From NCBI RefSeq assembly GCF_009377175.1, contig NZ_VJZD01000004.1, positions 44,964-108,963 of the forward strand: a stretch of DNA of 64,000 nucleotides, given 5' to 3'. The translations under genes and the position numbers were made by a program. A model generated the notes under the pieces. The model made no database searches and was not told the DNA's origin. It worked only from the letters and a program-made list of their open reading frames with translations. This document shows positions 52,463 through 62,272 of the stretch, piece by piece (position 1 is the stretch's first letter; the number at the start of each line of letters is the position of its first letter). The DNA is from Streptomyces adustus. GTDB lineage: Bacteria; Actinomycetota; Actinomycetes; Streptomycetales; Streptomycetaceae.

Positions 52463-53569
52463 TCAGCTGGTGAGCGACCGCCCGGCGCGGGACCGTGATG
52501 CCTGCTTGATGGTGTCGAGCAGGCGGTGCTGCGCGAGCGCGTGGTCGAAACCCGGCACTGTCCCGGTTCCCTCGCGGAGATCGATGGCGAGAGCGGCATA
52601 GACCTGCGCGACGTTGTGCGCGGGGCCCACGAGGTCGCGGGGCACCCCGTCGAAGTAGCGGCCGGGAATGTCGATCGGCGTGACGACGGCATCGCTGCCG
52701 CGCGCACCTTCCAGGCGCAGGTCGGCCACTTGCAGGTTGCCGTTGATGCCGGGAGCGGTCAGCACCAGATCGCCCTCGGTGCCGTTGATCTCCCAGCGCA
52801 GGTTGTCTCCGCGCGAGTGGGCTCCCCTGTAGAAGATCGAGGCGGCCGCGCCGCTGCGCAGTGTGCCGGTGACGGACACCTGGTCGGGCGCGGTGACCGG
52901 AATCGTGACGTTCTCGTCGGTGAGGCGGACTTCGGTACGGCCCCGGACCAGATGGGCAGACACTTCGTCGAATTCCCCGAGCACGGAGTTCACGGCGTCC
53001 AGGGCGTGCATGACCGGAACCTCGAGGGTGGCGGCGCCGCTGGCATCGTCGAAGATGTACGCGTGTGAGCGGTCCGTCTCACCGCCCCAGGCGACACCCG
53101 ATCCGACCAGTGTCGTGCCCAGCACCTTGCCCACGTAGCCGTCGGCGATCAGATGGGCGGCGTGACGGACGGCGGGAGCGAAGCGCCCCTGCAGTCCGAT
53201 GGTCGTGTGCACCCCGGCTGCGCGGGCAAGGTCCGCCAGAGCCGTGGCCTCGTCCATGTCGACTCCGAGCGGCCACTCGCTGTAGACGGCCTTTCCCGCC
53301 TCCAGGGCTGCGGACACCAGGGCGTTGTGGTGGCTGACCTTCACCGCCACGACCACCAGATCCACGCCGGGGTGGGCGATCAGGTCGTGGTGGTTGTCGA
53401 AGGCGTCCGCGACGCCGAACTTTCTGGCCGCTGCTTCTGCGGACTCGCGCCTGGTGGTGCTGATCGCACGGAGCTCGTAGTCGGACAATGCCTGAAGGGC
53501 GGGCACGTGACCGATCGCCGCCCAGCCGTGGGGGCTGGCTCCGATGATGCCGACGCCGATCTTTGTCAT
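52463..53569 (-). CDS. Gfo/Idh/MocA-family oxidoreductase
   Basis: 368 residues; ATG 53569 follows GAGGAGAA. N-terminal NAD(P)-binding domain (GVGIIGASPHGWAAIGHVPA, VVVAVKVSHHNALVSAAL) with EWPLGVDMDEA at the position of the conserved EKP (Glu-Trp-Pro, so the catalytic Lys is replaced by Trp). The C-terminal domain is normal, with AYIFDDASGAATLEVPVMHA. Loss of the EKP lysine occurs in the Gal80-like subgroup, some members of which are sensors rather than enzymes. Divergent from an HxlR gene, which probably regulates it. Confidence 0.87.
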   Translation of the reverse strand: MTKIGVGIIGASPHGWAAIGHVPALQALSDYELRAISTTRRESAEAAARKFGVADAFDNHHDLIAHPGVDLVVVAVKVSHHNALVSAALEAGKAVYSEWPLGVDMDEATALADLARAAGVHTTIGLQGRFAPAVRHAAHLIADGYVGKVLGTTLVGSGVAWGGETDRSHAYIFDDASGAATLEVPVMHALDAVNSVLGEFDEVSAHLVRGRTEVRLTDENVTIPVTAPDQVSVTGTLRSGAAASIFYRGAHSRGDNLRWEINGTEGDLVLTAPGINGNLQVADLRLEGARGSDAVVTPIDIPGRYFDGVPRDLVGPAHNVAQVYAALAIDLREGTGTVPGFDHALAQHRLLDTIKQASRSRAGRSLTS

Positions 53570-53750
53570 GGTTCTCCTCATGTGAGGGGGGGCAGTCCGC
53601 CACGCCTCCGATGCTCTCGCCGAGCTCATACAGTGGGGGGAGAGGCAGGTGATTCGCCTGGCACTCGCTGCAGGCGTTACCGAGCTTCACATAGGGGGAG
53701 AAGCCGTACAAGAAGGCACTTTCAGGTGCTCAGGTATCCCGGAGGGAACC

Positions 53751-54155
53751 GTGGCAGTGACGGTCGTGCAAGAGCCTCGTGTCCATGCGGCTGGGTCGCC
53801 GAACTGCCGAGAGGAATCCCGCCCCCTGATCCGCAGTGTGCTGGAACGGGTCGGTGACAAGTGGAGCGTCGCCGTGGTGTGCCAGTTGGGCGAATCGACC
53901 TACCGGTTCAACGAGTTGCGGCGGTTGGTCAGCCCCATCACTCAGCGGATGCTCAGCGCCACGCTGCGCGGTCTGGAGCGGGACGGACTGGTGAGCCGTA
54001 CCGTGCACCCCACCTCTCCGCCGCGCGTCGACTACGCGCTGACCGGGCGCGGGCGGTCGCTGCTGGTGGTGCTCCGCGATCTCGCAGGGTGGGCCGAAGC
54101 TCACGCGGAGGAGATCGGCTCGTCGCGTGCGGAGTTCGACCAGCGGGAGGCGTGA
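53751..54155 (+). CDS. HxlR-family regulator
   Basis: 134 residues from GTG 53751, chosen because GGAGGG lies just upstream. HxlR core: SVLERVGDKWSVAVVCQLGE, FNELRRLVSPITQRMLSATL, then RTVHPTSPPRVDYALTGRG. The leading Cys (NCREESRPLIRS) is a candidate redox sensor. It faces the Gfo/Idh/MocA gene across 181 bases and is the obvious candidate regulator of it. Confidence 0.87.
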   Translation: MAVTVVQEPRVHAAGSPNCREESRPLIRSVLERVGDKWSVAVVCQLGESTYRFNELRRLVSPITQRMLSATLRGLERDGLVSRTVHPTSPPRVDYALTGRGRSLLVVLRDLAGWAEAHAEEIGSSRAEFDQREA

Positions 54156-55280
54156 GCTGATCGGGAACTGCCTCGCCGGTACGCACGGGTGACTCCACGG
54201 AGCGGTCGGAACGGCTGTTCCTGAGGAGGAGACCGAGTCTCTGCATCCAGGTGCCCCCGTCGCCTTCGATGTTCGGGGCGGGGACCGGTACGCGGGCAAG
54301 CCCCGCAGATGGACCATCCCGACGAGCGCCCCGGTCGTCCGGGCGCACGGTGAATCGTCCGGCCACGGAGACTTCGGGCTCGCTGCCACTTCCCAGTCCC
54401 TCCCCACGGATGCATTGTCCGGACCTGGGGCGGACATGCTCGTACGGACGAACCCCCACGTGCGTGATGCGATCGAGTACGTCCGTGACGTCGTGACCGC
54501 CACGGACGTCGCCGCGGTCACGATGCCGCGATACGGAGTCCAGGAGGAGCCTGCCTTCGCCCAGGTGCGCCGCGCGCTGTTCGTGGGGCCGGCCTCACGC
54601 TGGTTCTCATCGGTACTGGCCTGCTTGTGTCGACTCCGGCGCAGTTGCGGTCGCTCGGTGCTTGCCTGGTCGGTGCTGTGGCAGACCGCGTGACGCTGCT
54701 CAGCCTGCCGGCGCTGTGGCGACTCACGCGGCCCGATGGTCTGCGCACCGGGTGATGGGACGCGGGAGGAGACCGGTTCGAGCCCTGGAGGACACGTGCA
54801 CCGAGTGAGCGCATGATCTTGAGAGCCTCGATCATTTGTATGGTCAGGGCGCAGGGATACCTTCCCTTCAGGGGCCGGCCCTGAGGTTCGCCGACGGATA
54901 ACTGTGCATTCGTCGGCGAGGCCATCCGCCGTGCTGCTGCGGCCTTTCCCCCGAAGGGTGCAGCAGATAGTGGATACGGGTGTCCTGGTCGGCAGACAGT
55001 CCAGGGCACCCCTCCGGCCACTTCAACATGGCGGCGAGTGCCATTCCGGTCGCCATCCTCTCGCACGCGGTGCGTCGCCGTGGCCGTACCTGCAGAGGCG
55101 CCGAAGATCGCGGGTGCGGCCGATGCGTCGACTCGCCGGTTTCGTAGTCGCTCGGCACACGGCCTGTTCCGGGCTATCCGAGGTGAAGAACAGCGACGAT
55201 GAGACGACAGTGGATTCCGATGCCGCCGATGGGGAGCCCGCTCCTGCGGCGGCCGTCACGTAGAGCGAGAAGGATCCGTG
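54156..55280. other. Long stretch with an unassigned coding-like fragment
   Basis: About 1.1 kb. In the + frame from 54193 to 54640 the translation looks protein-like (PVVRAHGESSGHGDFGLAAT, TNPHVRDAIEYVRDVVTATD) but has no start signal and degenerates at the end; I cannot assign it. The remainder, including 54900-55263, shows only atypical open frames. Confidence 0.4.
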
Positions 55281-56261
55281 ATGCGAGCGCTCGTCCTGAA
55301 GGAATACGACACGCCCCTGGAACTGACGGAGGTCGACACTCCGAAAGCCGGACCGGGACAGGTCCTGGTGAGAATCGCCGCCAGCGGCGTGAACCCGCTG
55401 GACATCAAGATCCGGACCGGTAACGCGGCCCATGCCGAGCGGATCCTGCCCGCCGTGCTGGGACTCGACCTCGCCGGTGTGGTCGAGGCGGTGGGGGAGG
55501 GCGTCACCGGATTCGCGCCCGGCGACGAAGTGTACGGACTCACGGGTGGCGTCGGCGATCTTCAAGGCTCTCTCGCGGAGTATGCGGCCGTGGACGCGCG
55601 GCTCCTGGCGCACAAGCCGTCCGCGCTCACCCTCCGTGAGGCGGCGGCCCTGCCTCTGGTCACCATCACCGCTTGGGAGGGCCTGGTCGACCGCGCCGAC
55701 GTCGGGGTCGGCGAAAAGGTTCTCGTGCACGGTGGCGCGGGTGGCATCGGCCACGTGGCGATCCAGATCGCCCGCTCCCGTGGCGCCGAGGTGTTCGCCA
55801 CCGGCTCGCCCTCGAAGCTCGACAGGATTCGGGAACTGGGGGCCACGCCGATCGACTACACAGCCGAAGACGTGCAGGAATACACCGCCTTGCACACTCA
55901 CGGGCAGGGCTTCGACGTCGTGTTCGACACAGCCGGTGGCGCGACGCTGGACGCCTCCTTCGCCGCGGTCCGTACCTACACGGGTCGGGTCGTGAGTGCG
56001 CTCGGCTGGGGCACTCACTCCCTGGCGCCCCTGTCGTTCCGCGGAGCCACGTACTCAGGCATCTTCAGCCTCCTGCCGCTGCTCACCGGCCGCGGACGGG
56101 CCCACCACGGGGAGATCATGGCGAAAGCCACGACTCTCGTCGACCAGGGCGTTCTGAAGCCGCTGGTAGATCCCCGCCGCTTCACTTTCGAGACGGTCGC
56201 CGACGCCCACGCTCTCGTGGCGAGTGGCAACGCCCAGGGCAAAGTGGTGGTCGACGTGTGA
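55281..56261 (+). CDS. NADP-dependent quinone oxidoreductase-like MDR enzyme, paralogue
   Basis: 326 residues; ATG 55281 (or GTG 55278) follows AGAAGG. Nearly collinear with the protein encoded at 29494: ASGVNPLDIKIRTGNAAHAE, VLGLDLAGVVEAVGEG, LTGGVGDLQGSLAEYAAVDA, HGGAGGIGHVAIQIARSRG and GWGTHSLAPLSFRGATYSGI are shared. Zinc ligands are absent. It should be a cytosolic NADPH-dependent quinone/enone reductase. Unlike its paralogue it has no adjacent TetR gene or ACTAGT palindrome, so its control differs. A strong terminator lies 208 bases downstream. Confidence 0.88.
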   Translation: MRALVLKEYDTPLELTEVDTPKAGPGQVLVRIAASGVNPLDIKIRTGNAAHAERILPAVLGLDLAGVVEAVGEGVTGFAPGDEVYGLTGGVGDLQGSLAEYAAVDARLLAHKPSALTLREAAALPLVTITAWEGLVDRADVGVGEKVLVHGGAGGIGHVAIQIARSRGAEVFATGSPSKLDRIRELGATPIDYTAEDVQEYTALHTHGQGFDVVFDTAGGATLDASFAAVRTYTGRVVSALGWGTHSLAPLSFRGATYSGIFSLLPLLTGRGRAHHGEIMAKATTLVDQGVLKPLVDPRRFTFETVADAHALVASGNAQGKVVVDV

Positions 56262-57137
56262 CAAGGCCGGTGAGCGCCTCGAACAGGAGACAGGACAGGT
56301 CACTGAGGCGCCGACGACCGCGCTGGGCAAGGTGATGTCGATCGACCTCGACCCCCGGGCCGGGCTCATCAGGCCCGACGAGCGACTGCTCGCAAGTGGT
56401 GATGAAGCCACCCGCTTCTGCGAGTTGACCCTCGGCGGGGATCCGAGCCACGTTGTGTGACGGTCGTCGTTCCGCGGCCCCGGCGCAGCGACGCCGGGGC
56501 CGCGGAATCGGCCGGGAACCTGGGTAACTGCCCTCGCTGTGCGGGAAACGGGATGGCGCGGACACGGTCCGGGAACCTCGGCTCACCAGCTGTCAGGGGC
56601 GTGTCATGGGAGCAGCGGACCCCTGAGGAAGAGGGCCACAATCGCGGAATGTCGGGGACGCCCTGGGGTGCCTTCGGTGCGGCGGAAAATTCAGTCCGGC
56701 CTTCCGCAGACGCTGGGGAGAGCGCCTCCGGAAGGTGTCCGAATTTCCCTGACTGAGTGCGTGGGGTTGCCAGAAAAATACCCGCGGGGCCGGGTCCCCG
56801 CAGTCAATTTGGCCATGTCTGGGATGCGGTAAACGATCGAGAGTCCAGAGAACGTGCGCAGACGTCGGCACGGGGACCGCCGACGTGACGGAGCGCCGTG
56901 CGTGGCGTCAGGTTGGTGTCCGCCGCAGGAGTGCCGTACCAGGCGGCGTGCCGATGGCTTGGCGTCGTGTTTTTTTGATGCGAATCTGTCCCTTGACGGT
57001 AGACGAAAGATCCTGTGAGCGCGGCATGCCTATGATTTTCGAGGTCTCGATCATATTTTCTGGACTCCATCACAATAGGTGACCGTCGTCACTTTTTAAC
57101 TGCGAATAAAGTTCTATCGAGTTTCGTTTCTCGCGGC
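56262..57137. other. Intergenic stretch with terminator, otherwise gene-free
   Basis: An open frame ending at 56460 (PDERLLASGDEATRFCELTL) may be a relic tail. The terminator at 56470-56507 follows. 56930-57137 is markedly AT-rich, and the SDR promoter probably lies there. Confidence 0.45.
56470..56507 (+). terminator. Strong hairpin terminator downstream of the oxidoreductase
   Basis: Perfect 16-base arms (56470-56485, 56492-56507) with loop CAGCGA. Confidence 0.8.
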
Positions 57138-58115
57138 ATGAAACTCATTTCCACGCCCTTCGGCGCGCGCGCCACGGCGGCAGAAGTTCTCGACGGAGTC
57201 GACCTGACCGGGCGCCGAATGATCGTCACGGGAGGGGCCTCGGGGCTGGGAGCGGAGACGGCCCGAGCCCTGGCCGGCGCCGGTGCGCATGTCACCATCG
57301 CCACACGCAACCCCGCCCTCGCGGCGCCCATCACGGATCAGTATGCGAACACCCGGGCTGTCGCTCTGGACCTCGCCGACCTGGGCTCGGTCCGGGCATT
57401 CTCTGAAAGCTGGGACGGCCCGGTCGACACGATCGTGGCCAACGCCGGAGTGATGATGCTCCCCATCCGCCAGATCAACGCGCAGGGCTGGGAATTGCAG
57501 CTCGCCACCAACTTCCTCGGACACTTCGCCCTGGTGACCGGCCTGCGTGCCGCACTCCGCGCGGCCGCCGATCCTCGCGTGGTCGTCGTCAGCTCCGGTG
57601 CCCAGCTGCGCGCAGGCTTCGACTTCGACGATCCGCAGTTCGAACGACGCCCCTACGACCCGTTCATCGCCTACGCCCAGTCCAAGACGGCCGACGTGCT
57701 GCTCGCCGTCGGGATAAGCCGCCACTGGGCCGAGGACGGTATAGCCGCCAACGCGTGCGCACCCGGGTGGATACACACCAATCTGGCGCGCCATCTGGAC
57801 GAGGACACCCTGCGGGCCATGGGCGTCATGGACGACGAGGGGCGCATTCTCACTCCCCTCCACTTCAAGACTCTGGAACAAGGAGCGGCAACCAGCAGCC
57901 TGCTCGCCGCGTCGCCCCTTCTCTCCGGTGTGAGCGGCCGCTACTTCGAGGACAACCAAGAGGCCGAGACCGTCGACGGTGGGCCCGACGTGCCCGCGGG
58001 GGTCGCCCGATGGGCCACCGACTCCGAGGCCGCGGACCGGCTGTGGGATTACGCGTTCCCCGTCGTGGACGAGGCCCTCAGGCCGGTCGCTGACAGCCTG
58101 CCGTCCCACTCCTGA
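57138..58115 (+). CDS. SDR-family oxidoreductase (retinol dehydrogenase-like)
   Basis: 325 residues from ATG 57138. Seen: VDLTGRRMIVTGGASGLGAE (cofactor site), NAGVMMLP, Ser in RVVVVSSGAQLRA, and Tyr-x3-Lys in FIAYAQSKTADVL. The length and the insertion after the active site fit the WW-oxidoreductase/retinol-dehydrogenase-like subgroup with substrate-binding C-terminal extension. TATRNP after strand 2 suggests NADPH. No ribosome site is visible, and the upstream 200 bases are AT-rich, so a leaderless transcript is possible. No regulator adjoins. Confidence 0.88.
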   Translation: MKLISTPFGARATAAEVLDGVDLTGRRMIVTGGASGLGAETARALAGAGAHVTIATRNPALAAPITDQYANTRAVALDLADLGSVRAFSESWDGPVDTIVANAGVMMLPIRQINAQGWELQLATNFLGHFALVTGLRAALRAAADPRVVVVSSGAQLRAGFDFDDPQFERRPYDPFIAYAQSKTADVLLAVGISRHWAEDGIAANACAPGWIHTNLARHLDEDTLRAMGVMDDEGRILTPLHFKTLEQGAATSSLLAASPLLSGVSGRYFEDNQEAETVDGGPDVPAGVARWATDSEAADRLWDYAFPVVDEALRPVADSLPSHS

Positions 58116-59047
58116 TTCCCATTCGACCTGGCGGTTCCTGATCACATGGCCCGCGGGCTGTTGCGTGATGGCGCACGGCCTGCAGGCCATGTGTGAACCC
58201 CCGTAGTGAAGCCCGTACTTCGGGCTTGCGTCGCCATCGACGACCGGGGGACATCTCATGACACGACGCCTGCACAAGCCCGTGCCTCCGTGAGGCCGGT
58301 CATGGGAACTGCCGCGCAAGCCCATAGGGGGATCTGTGTGCCACAACGCAGCTCGGTGAAGGTGTCGACGGGCCCCGCGGCGAGTCGGCCGGAGGAGACG
58401 AACAGGTGCTCGGTGGTGCCGGTCGTGTGCGGCACGCCGTCCAGGTGTGTCTCGGGGGTATCCGCAGGCGCCGGATCTCCTCTGTGCACCCACCGCGACC
58501 GCGGTGCTGCTCGCTGGCGGTCGCCGGACGGCGGGGCGTCATCACCGTTCCCGGTGTGCGGCGGTGTAGGAGACGCGGATACGGCCTCCTTGGACAGATC
58601 CCGTGCGATGACCTTGGCGACCTCCGTACGCGGTGCCTCCGTGGCCTCCCTCGGCCCTCCGGCGTGTCCAGCCGGACATCGGGATGCGGCGCGGTGAACT
58701 CGATCCGGGCCTGGCCGGCAAGTGACTCTTGGCGGCCAGGTCCCAGCCCTGAGCCCGGCCGGCGGCCTTCGATCAGGTGGCCCGCGGTGTGGAGGGCGGT
58801 ATGCGCGATGCGGGTCGGCAGATCTATGGACCTGGTCGAGCATGAGTCGGAAGGGTGAGGAACGGCCGCGGCCGCCGGAAGCCGGAGGTGGTGAGTGCTG
58901 GCAACGATCTTCCCGGACATGCTTGCCGCTCCGGTTCTCATGTCTGCGCGTCCAGATATTTGACTTTACGAATGGAATTGGTGAAGAAGGTATCGGCGGC
59001 GTGTGATGCTGACGCCGGAAGAGTCGATAAAAAGGGATGATCGCGAA
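58116..59047. other. Stretch with a decayed minus-strand gene
   Basis: On the minus strand 58260-58950 gives coding-like pieces in two frames: ARIEFTAPHPDVRLDTPEG, EVAKVIARDLSKEAVSAS and THLDGVPHTTGTTEHLFVSS. The last recalls the cupin part of XRE-cupin regulators ('PH..GTxEhvxV..G'). Frameshifts and missing HTH make it a relic at best. 58950-59047 is AT-rich and probably holds the promoter for the next gene. Confidence 0.4.
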
Positions 59048-60040
59048 ATGTATTCTGGTCGAGCATGGCGGCTGGTGAGGTTCGGTTCGCCGGTGGACTC
59101 CATCGAACTCCAGCAGATGATCTGGCCCGAGCCCGAACCAGGGCAGGTGCTGATCCGTGTGCGAGCGGCCGGGGCGGGATATCCGGACGCAATGATGGCC
59201 GCAGGCCATTTCCCGCTGCTGGGCGATCCGCCCTTCGGTCTCGGCGAGGAGGCCGCCGGTGAGGTTGTCGCCGTGCCGTCCGGCTCGCGGTTCTCCGTGG
59301 GGGATCAAGTGACCGGAATCACCGGATTTCTCGAGGGGTGGGGCGGCTACGCCGAATACACGTACCTGCGCGAGGAATCCACCATCCGGATCCCGGCGCG
59401 GATGACCACCGAGGAGGCCGGCGGATTCCCGATCGCGTTCCGCACGGCATACGCCGGTCTGATCGACCGCGCTCCGCTCGAAGCCGATCAGGTGCTCCTG
59501 GTGCTGGGAGCCGCCGGCAGCAGTGGTGGAGCCGCCGTGCAGCTCGGCAAGGCGCTCGGGGCAACAGTGATCGCCGTCGCCGGCAGCCGGGAGAAGCTGG
59601 ACTTCTGCACGCGTCATGGTGCCGACCACGTCGTGAATCACCGGTCCGACGATCTTCCCGTGCGCGTCAAGGAAATCACCAGTGACCGGGGAGCGGACGT
59701 CATCTTCGACCCGGTGGGCGGTGACACGGCCTCCACGGCGCTGCAAGCGATCGCGCGCAACGGGCGAGTGGTGCTCATCGGTGTAGCCAGCGGGAAGCCC
59801 GTGGCGCTGGACCCCATGGACATGCTGCTCCGCAACTACTCGGCCGTGGGCGTCCTGGCCACCCCCGGCAGCGCGGCAGCCGAAGCGGTCGTATGGGAGC
59901 GGCTGGCGGATCTGGCGGACAGAGGTGCGCTCAGCACACCGGTGGGCCGTGTCTACGAGTTCTGGGAGGTGCCCGAGATGATCGCTCAGCAGACGGCACC
60001 GGCCGCGGGAAAGTCCGTCGTGCGGATCACCTCGGAATGA
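59048..60040 (+). CDS. MDR-family NADPH:quinone reductase-like enzyme
   Basis: 330 residues from ATG 59048; an ATG at 59006 would add 14 residues. N-terminal GroES-like domain (VRAAGAGYPDAMMAAGHFPL, PFGLGEEAAGEVVAV) and Rossmann motif VLGAAGSSGGAAVQLGKALG, NHRSDD and PVGGDTAS; zinc ligands absent. Closer to the NADPH:quinone reductase/QorA-like group with DxxF-type substrate loop than to the two paralogues at 29494 and 55281. An unlinked stand-alone gene. Confidence 0.87.
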   Translation: MYSGRAWRLVRFGSPVDSIELQQMIWPEPEPGQVLIRVRAAGAGYPDAMMAAGHFPLLGDPPFGLGEEAAGEVVAVPSGSRFSVGDQVTGITGFLEGWGGYAEYTYLREESTIRIPARMTTEEAGGFPIAFRTAYAGLIDRAPLEADQVLLVLGAAGSSGGAAVQLGKALGATVIAVAGSREKLDFCTRHGADHVVNHRSDDLPVRVKEITSDRGADVIFDPVGGDTASTALQAIARNGRVVLIGVASGKPVALDPMDMLLRNYSAVGVLATPGSAAAEAVVWERLADLADRGALSTPVGRVYEFWEVPEMIAQQTAPAAGKSVVRITSE

Positions 60041-60403
60041 CGGAGTTCACTCGGTGGGCGTCGGGAAACCTGCGCCGTATTCCTTTGGTGATCTTTCCAC
60101 CCGCCATGCGGCGCCCGTCCGGTCGTCACGATCCTGTCGAGCCGACTTCTTCAGGCCAGCAGAACGGTAAGTCTGATCAGTGGATGCATTCGCCGAACCG
60201 GGCGGAACATGCACGCACGTTTCGTGGACTCCTGAGCATGTAATTTGCGCGTGTAACCCCCTAGCATGGTCAATGTTGGAAGGGTGCCCGACCGATATGG
60301 CGCAGCATTTACTCCGTGAAGCCTGCCGGACGATGACTGATGCGGATCCTTTCAGTCGAATTCATGGAATTCGTCAGGTAATGACGACGCGAGGGGAAGA
60401 CGC
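60041..60403. other. Spacer with promoter region of the next hydrolase
   Basis: 363 bases; AT-rich from about 60230, probably the hydrolase promoter. No gene seen. Confidence 0.45.
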
Positions 60404-61096
60404 ATGTCTGCTGACAAATACAGTCAGCCCACCATTCTGCTGGTTCATGGGGCCTGGCACGGTGCCTGGTGCTGGGACAAGCTGGTTCCGGAACTCAAGG
60501 CACGAGGGTGGGACGTGGCGACAGTGGACCTCCCGAGTGCTTCGGCGGAGGCCGAGCAGACCGCCGGCATGTACGACGATGCCCGCGTCATCCGCGAGAA
60601 GCTCGCCGCGATCCCCGGGCCCGTGGCCGTTGTCGCGCATTCCTACGGAGGAATCCCCGCGACGGAGGCGGCCGCCGGCGCGGACAACGTCTCCCGCCTG
60701 ATCTACCTGGCCGCGTTCCAGCTGGAGGAGGGCGACTCGCTGGCCAACCAGTCCGGCGGCGCCCTTCCGGTCGGTGACACCGGCACCCTGCCCCCGAACC
60801 CCGAGCACCGGGAGTACTTCTACAACGGGGTGACGGACGAGGACGCCGCCTGGGCGGCCGAGCGGCTCGTGCCGCAGAGCATCAAGTCCTTCAGCGAGCC
60901 GCTGACCGCCACGTCCTGGAAGAACGTGGAATCCAGCTACATCGCCTGCGAACTGGACAACGCACTCCCGCTGGCATTCCAGCAGGGGATGGCGGCGCGG
61001 TCGGGCAAGACCTACCAGCTGCCGTCGGGGCACTCGGCGTTCCTGTCGATGCCGGACGAGCTGGCGGAGACGATCGCCCTCGCCATCCTCGACTGA
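60404..61096 (+). CDS. Alpha/beta hydrolase (methylesterase/HNL-like)
   Basis: 230 residues; ATG 60404 follows GAGGGGAAG. Compact hydrolase of the plant methylesterase/hydroxynitrile-lyase-like group common in actinobacteria: LLVHGAWHGAWCWDKLVPEL, nucleophile Ser80 in AHSYGG, and the final His in LPSGHSAFLSMPDELAE. No signal peptide, so cytosolic. It lacks the anchoring tail of its relative at 23831. The substrate is unknown. It is closed by a very strong terminator. Confidence 0.9.
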   Translation: MSADKYSQPTILLVHGAWHGAWCWDKLVPELKARGWDVATVDLPSASAEAEQTAGMYDDARVIREKLAAIPGPVAVVAHSYGGIPATEAAAGADNVSRLIYLAAFQLEEGDSLANQSGGALPVGDTGTLPPNPEHREYFYNGVTDEDAAWAAERLVPQSIKSFSEPLTATSWKNVESSYIACELDNALPLAFQQGMAARSGKTYQLPSGHSAFLSMPDELAETIALAILD

Positions 61097-61100
61097 TCCG

Positions 61101-61163
61101 GCTGGAACGCCCCCTGCCGCCGACATCGAGAGAACCGTGTCCGGCGGCAGGGGGCGTTCCAGC
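61101..61163 (+). terminator. Very strong hairpin terminator
   Basis: Perfectly complementary 22-base arms (61101-61122, 61142-61163) with a 19-base loop, starting 4 bases after the hydrolase stop. Confidence 0.85.
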
Positions 61164-61460
61164 TTCCACGCAGCGCCGCTGCGGTGCGGTACCCATCCTG
61201 AGACGGCCAGTCTCTCCATGGTGGATGCGCCGCAGCAGCGCCGTATCAGCGCTGCGTGGTGACGCCGCGGCCCCAGGGACGATTCCCAGGCGTGTTCCAC
61301 ACCGAGCGCCTTCCCCGAGCATCAGCGAGATGATCCACTTCGGAGACGGCCGGACTCATCGAGCTGAGCAGGTCCACCGCGCCTGCCCACCGGACCCTCG
61401 CGCAGGAAGACCGGATTCCTGGATGTTTTCAGGACCGGCGGACTCTGGTGGGATCGATGC

Positions 61461-61961
61461 ATGCTGCAAGAGTCCCGGAAACCATCATCCCGGGTGAAGC
61501 GGGTTGTCCGGCGGCTCTCGCTGGACCTTGCGGTGGCCGGCTGCGGTGTGCTCGGGGCGGCAGCCGTCCTGGTCACCGATCATGCGAGGGACGCGTCGAG
61601 CCACGAGTGGCCGACCGTCCGAGTAGGGCAGACATGCCGCTCCACGTTCGACTTCGCCACAGAGGTGTCCTGTGAGTACCTGGGCATCGACGACGTGCGG
61701 TACAACTGCACCGCCGTCCGGTTGGGCCCCTGTCCGCCCACCGAGGAGATCGTCCTGAAGAACGTGGGCCGTGACACGGTAATCGTGGAATCCTTCAGCG
61801 GCCCGCCCACCGGCGGCAGGACACCGCACCTGTCATCGCCGGTGCACTCGGGAGAGTCGGTCGTCGTGCGTCCCGCCGCCGCGGGCCACCTGCTGGTCGA
61901 CATCGACATCCATGTCTCCGGCCGAGCCCCCGCCGCGCTGAAGATCACAAAGGTCGCCTGA
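61461..61961 (+). CDS. Small membrane-anchored or secreted hypothetical protein
   Basis: 166 residues from ATG 61461. A basic N-terminus (KRVVRR) precedes one hydrophobic segment (LSLDLAVAGCGVLGAAAVLV, about 19-38), so the rest faces outside. The outer part has four cysteines (TCRSTF, SCEYLG, NCTAVR, PCPPTE) and beta-strand-like blocks (EEIVLKNVGRDTVIVESFSG, SGESVVVRPAAAGHLLVDID), suggesting an Ig-like domain. No family recognised; the ribosome site is weak. Confidence 0.65.
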   Translation: MLQESRKPSSRVKRVVRRLSLDLAVAGCGVLGAAAVLVTDHARDASSHEWPTVRVGQTCRSTFDFATEVSCEYLGIDDVRYNCTAVRLGPCPPTEEIVLKNVGRDTVIVESFSGPPTGGRTPHLSSPVHSGESVVVRPAAAGHLLVDIDIHVSGRAPAALKITKVA

Positions 61962-62272
61962 GCCAGGCGAGACCGGCTCGCTGCTTCCTGAAGTGTTCCG
62001 GTTACGGCGGAGGCTGCAATGTGTCCAGAGGCTACGATCTGTCCAGACGCGGAGCGAAACCGCTGAGCGCCCGCGGGGACCCCGTCGCCGCGCCGGTCGC
62101 CGGCGTTGCGTGGCGCTGTGCGCGAGTCCCGGGCCGACGGTACCCGCATTCACTTGTGGTCCTGTGCCGGCACGGACAACCAGAAGTGGTCCACCGCATG
62201 AGCGGCGGGACCACCCGGCCGCCACGACAGGCCGAGCAAGACCGGTGTCCGTTGTGACTGCGAATGGCGCGG
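61962..62272. other. Gene-free stretch before the transposase remnants
   Basis: About 310 bases without a supported gene; probably insertion-sequence debris. Confidence 0.35.

Noticed and set aside
54193..54693. Coding-like plus-strand stretch considered as a gene
   Set aside because: No start codon with ribosome site, no recognised family and the end is degenerate; listed only as an unassigned fragment.
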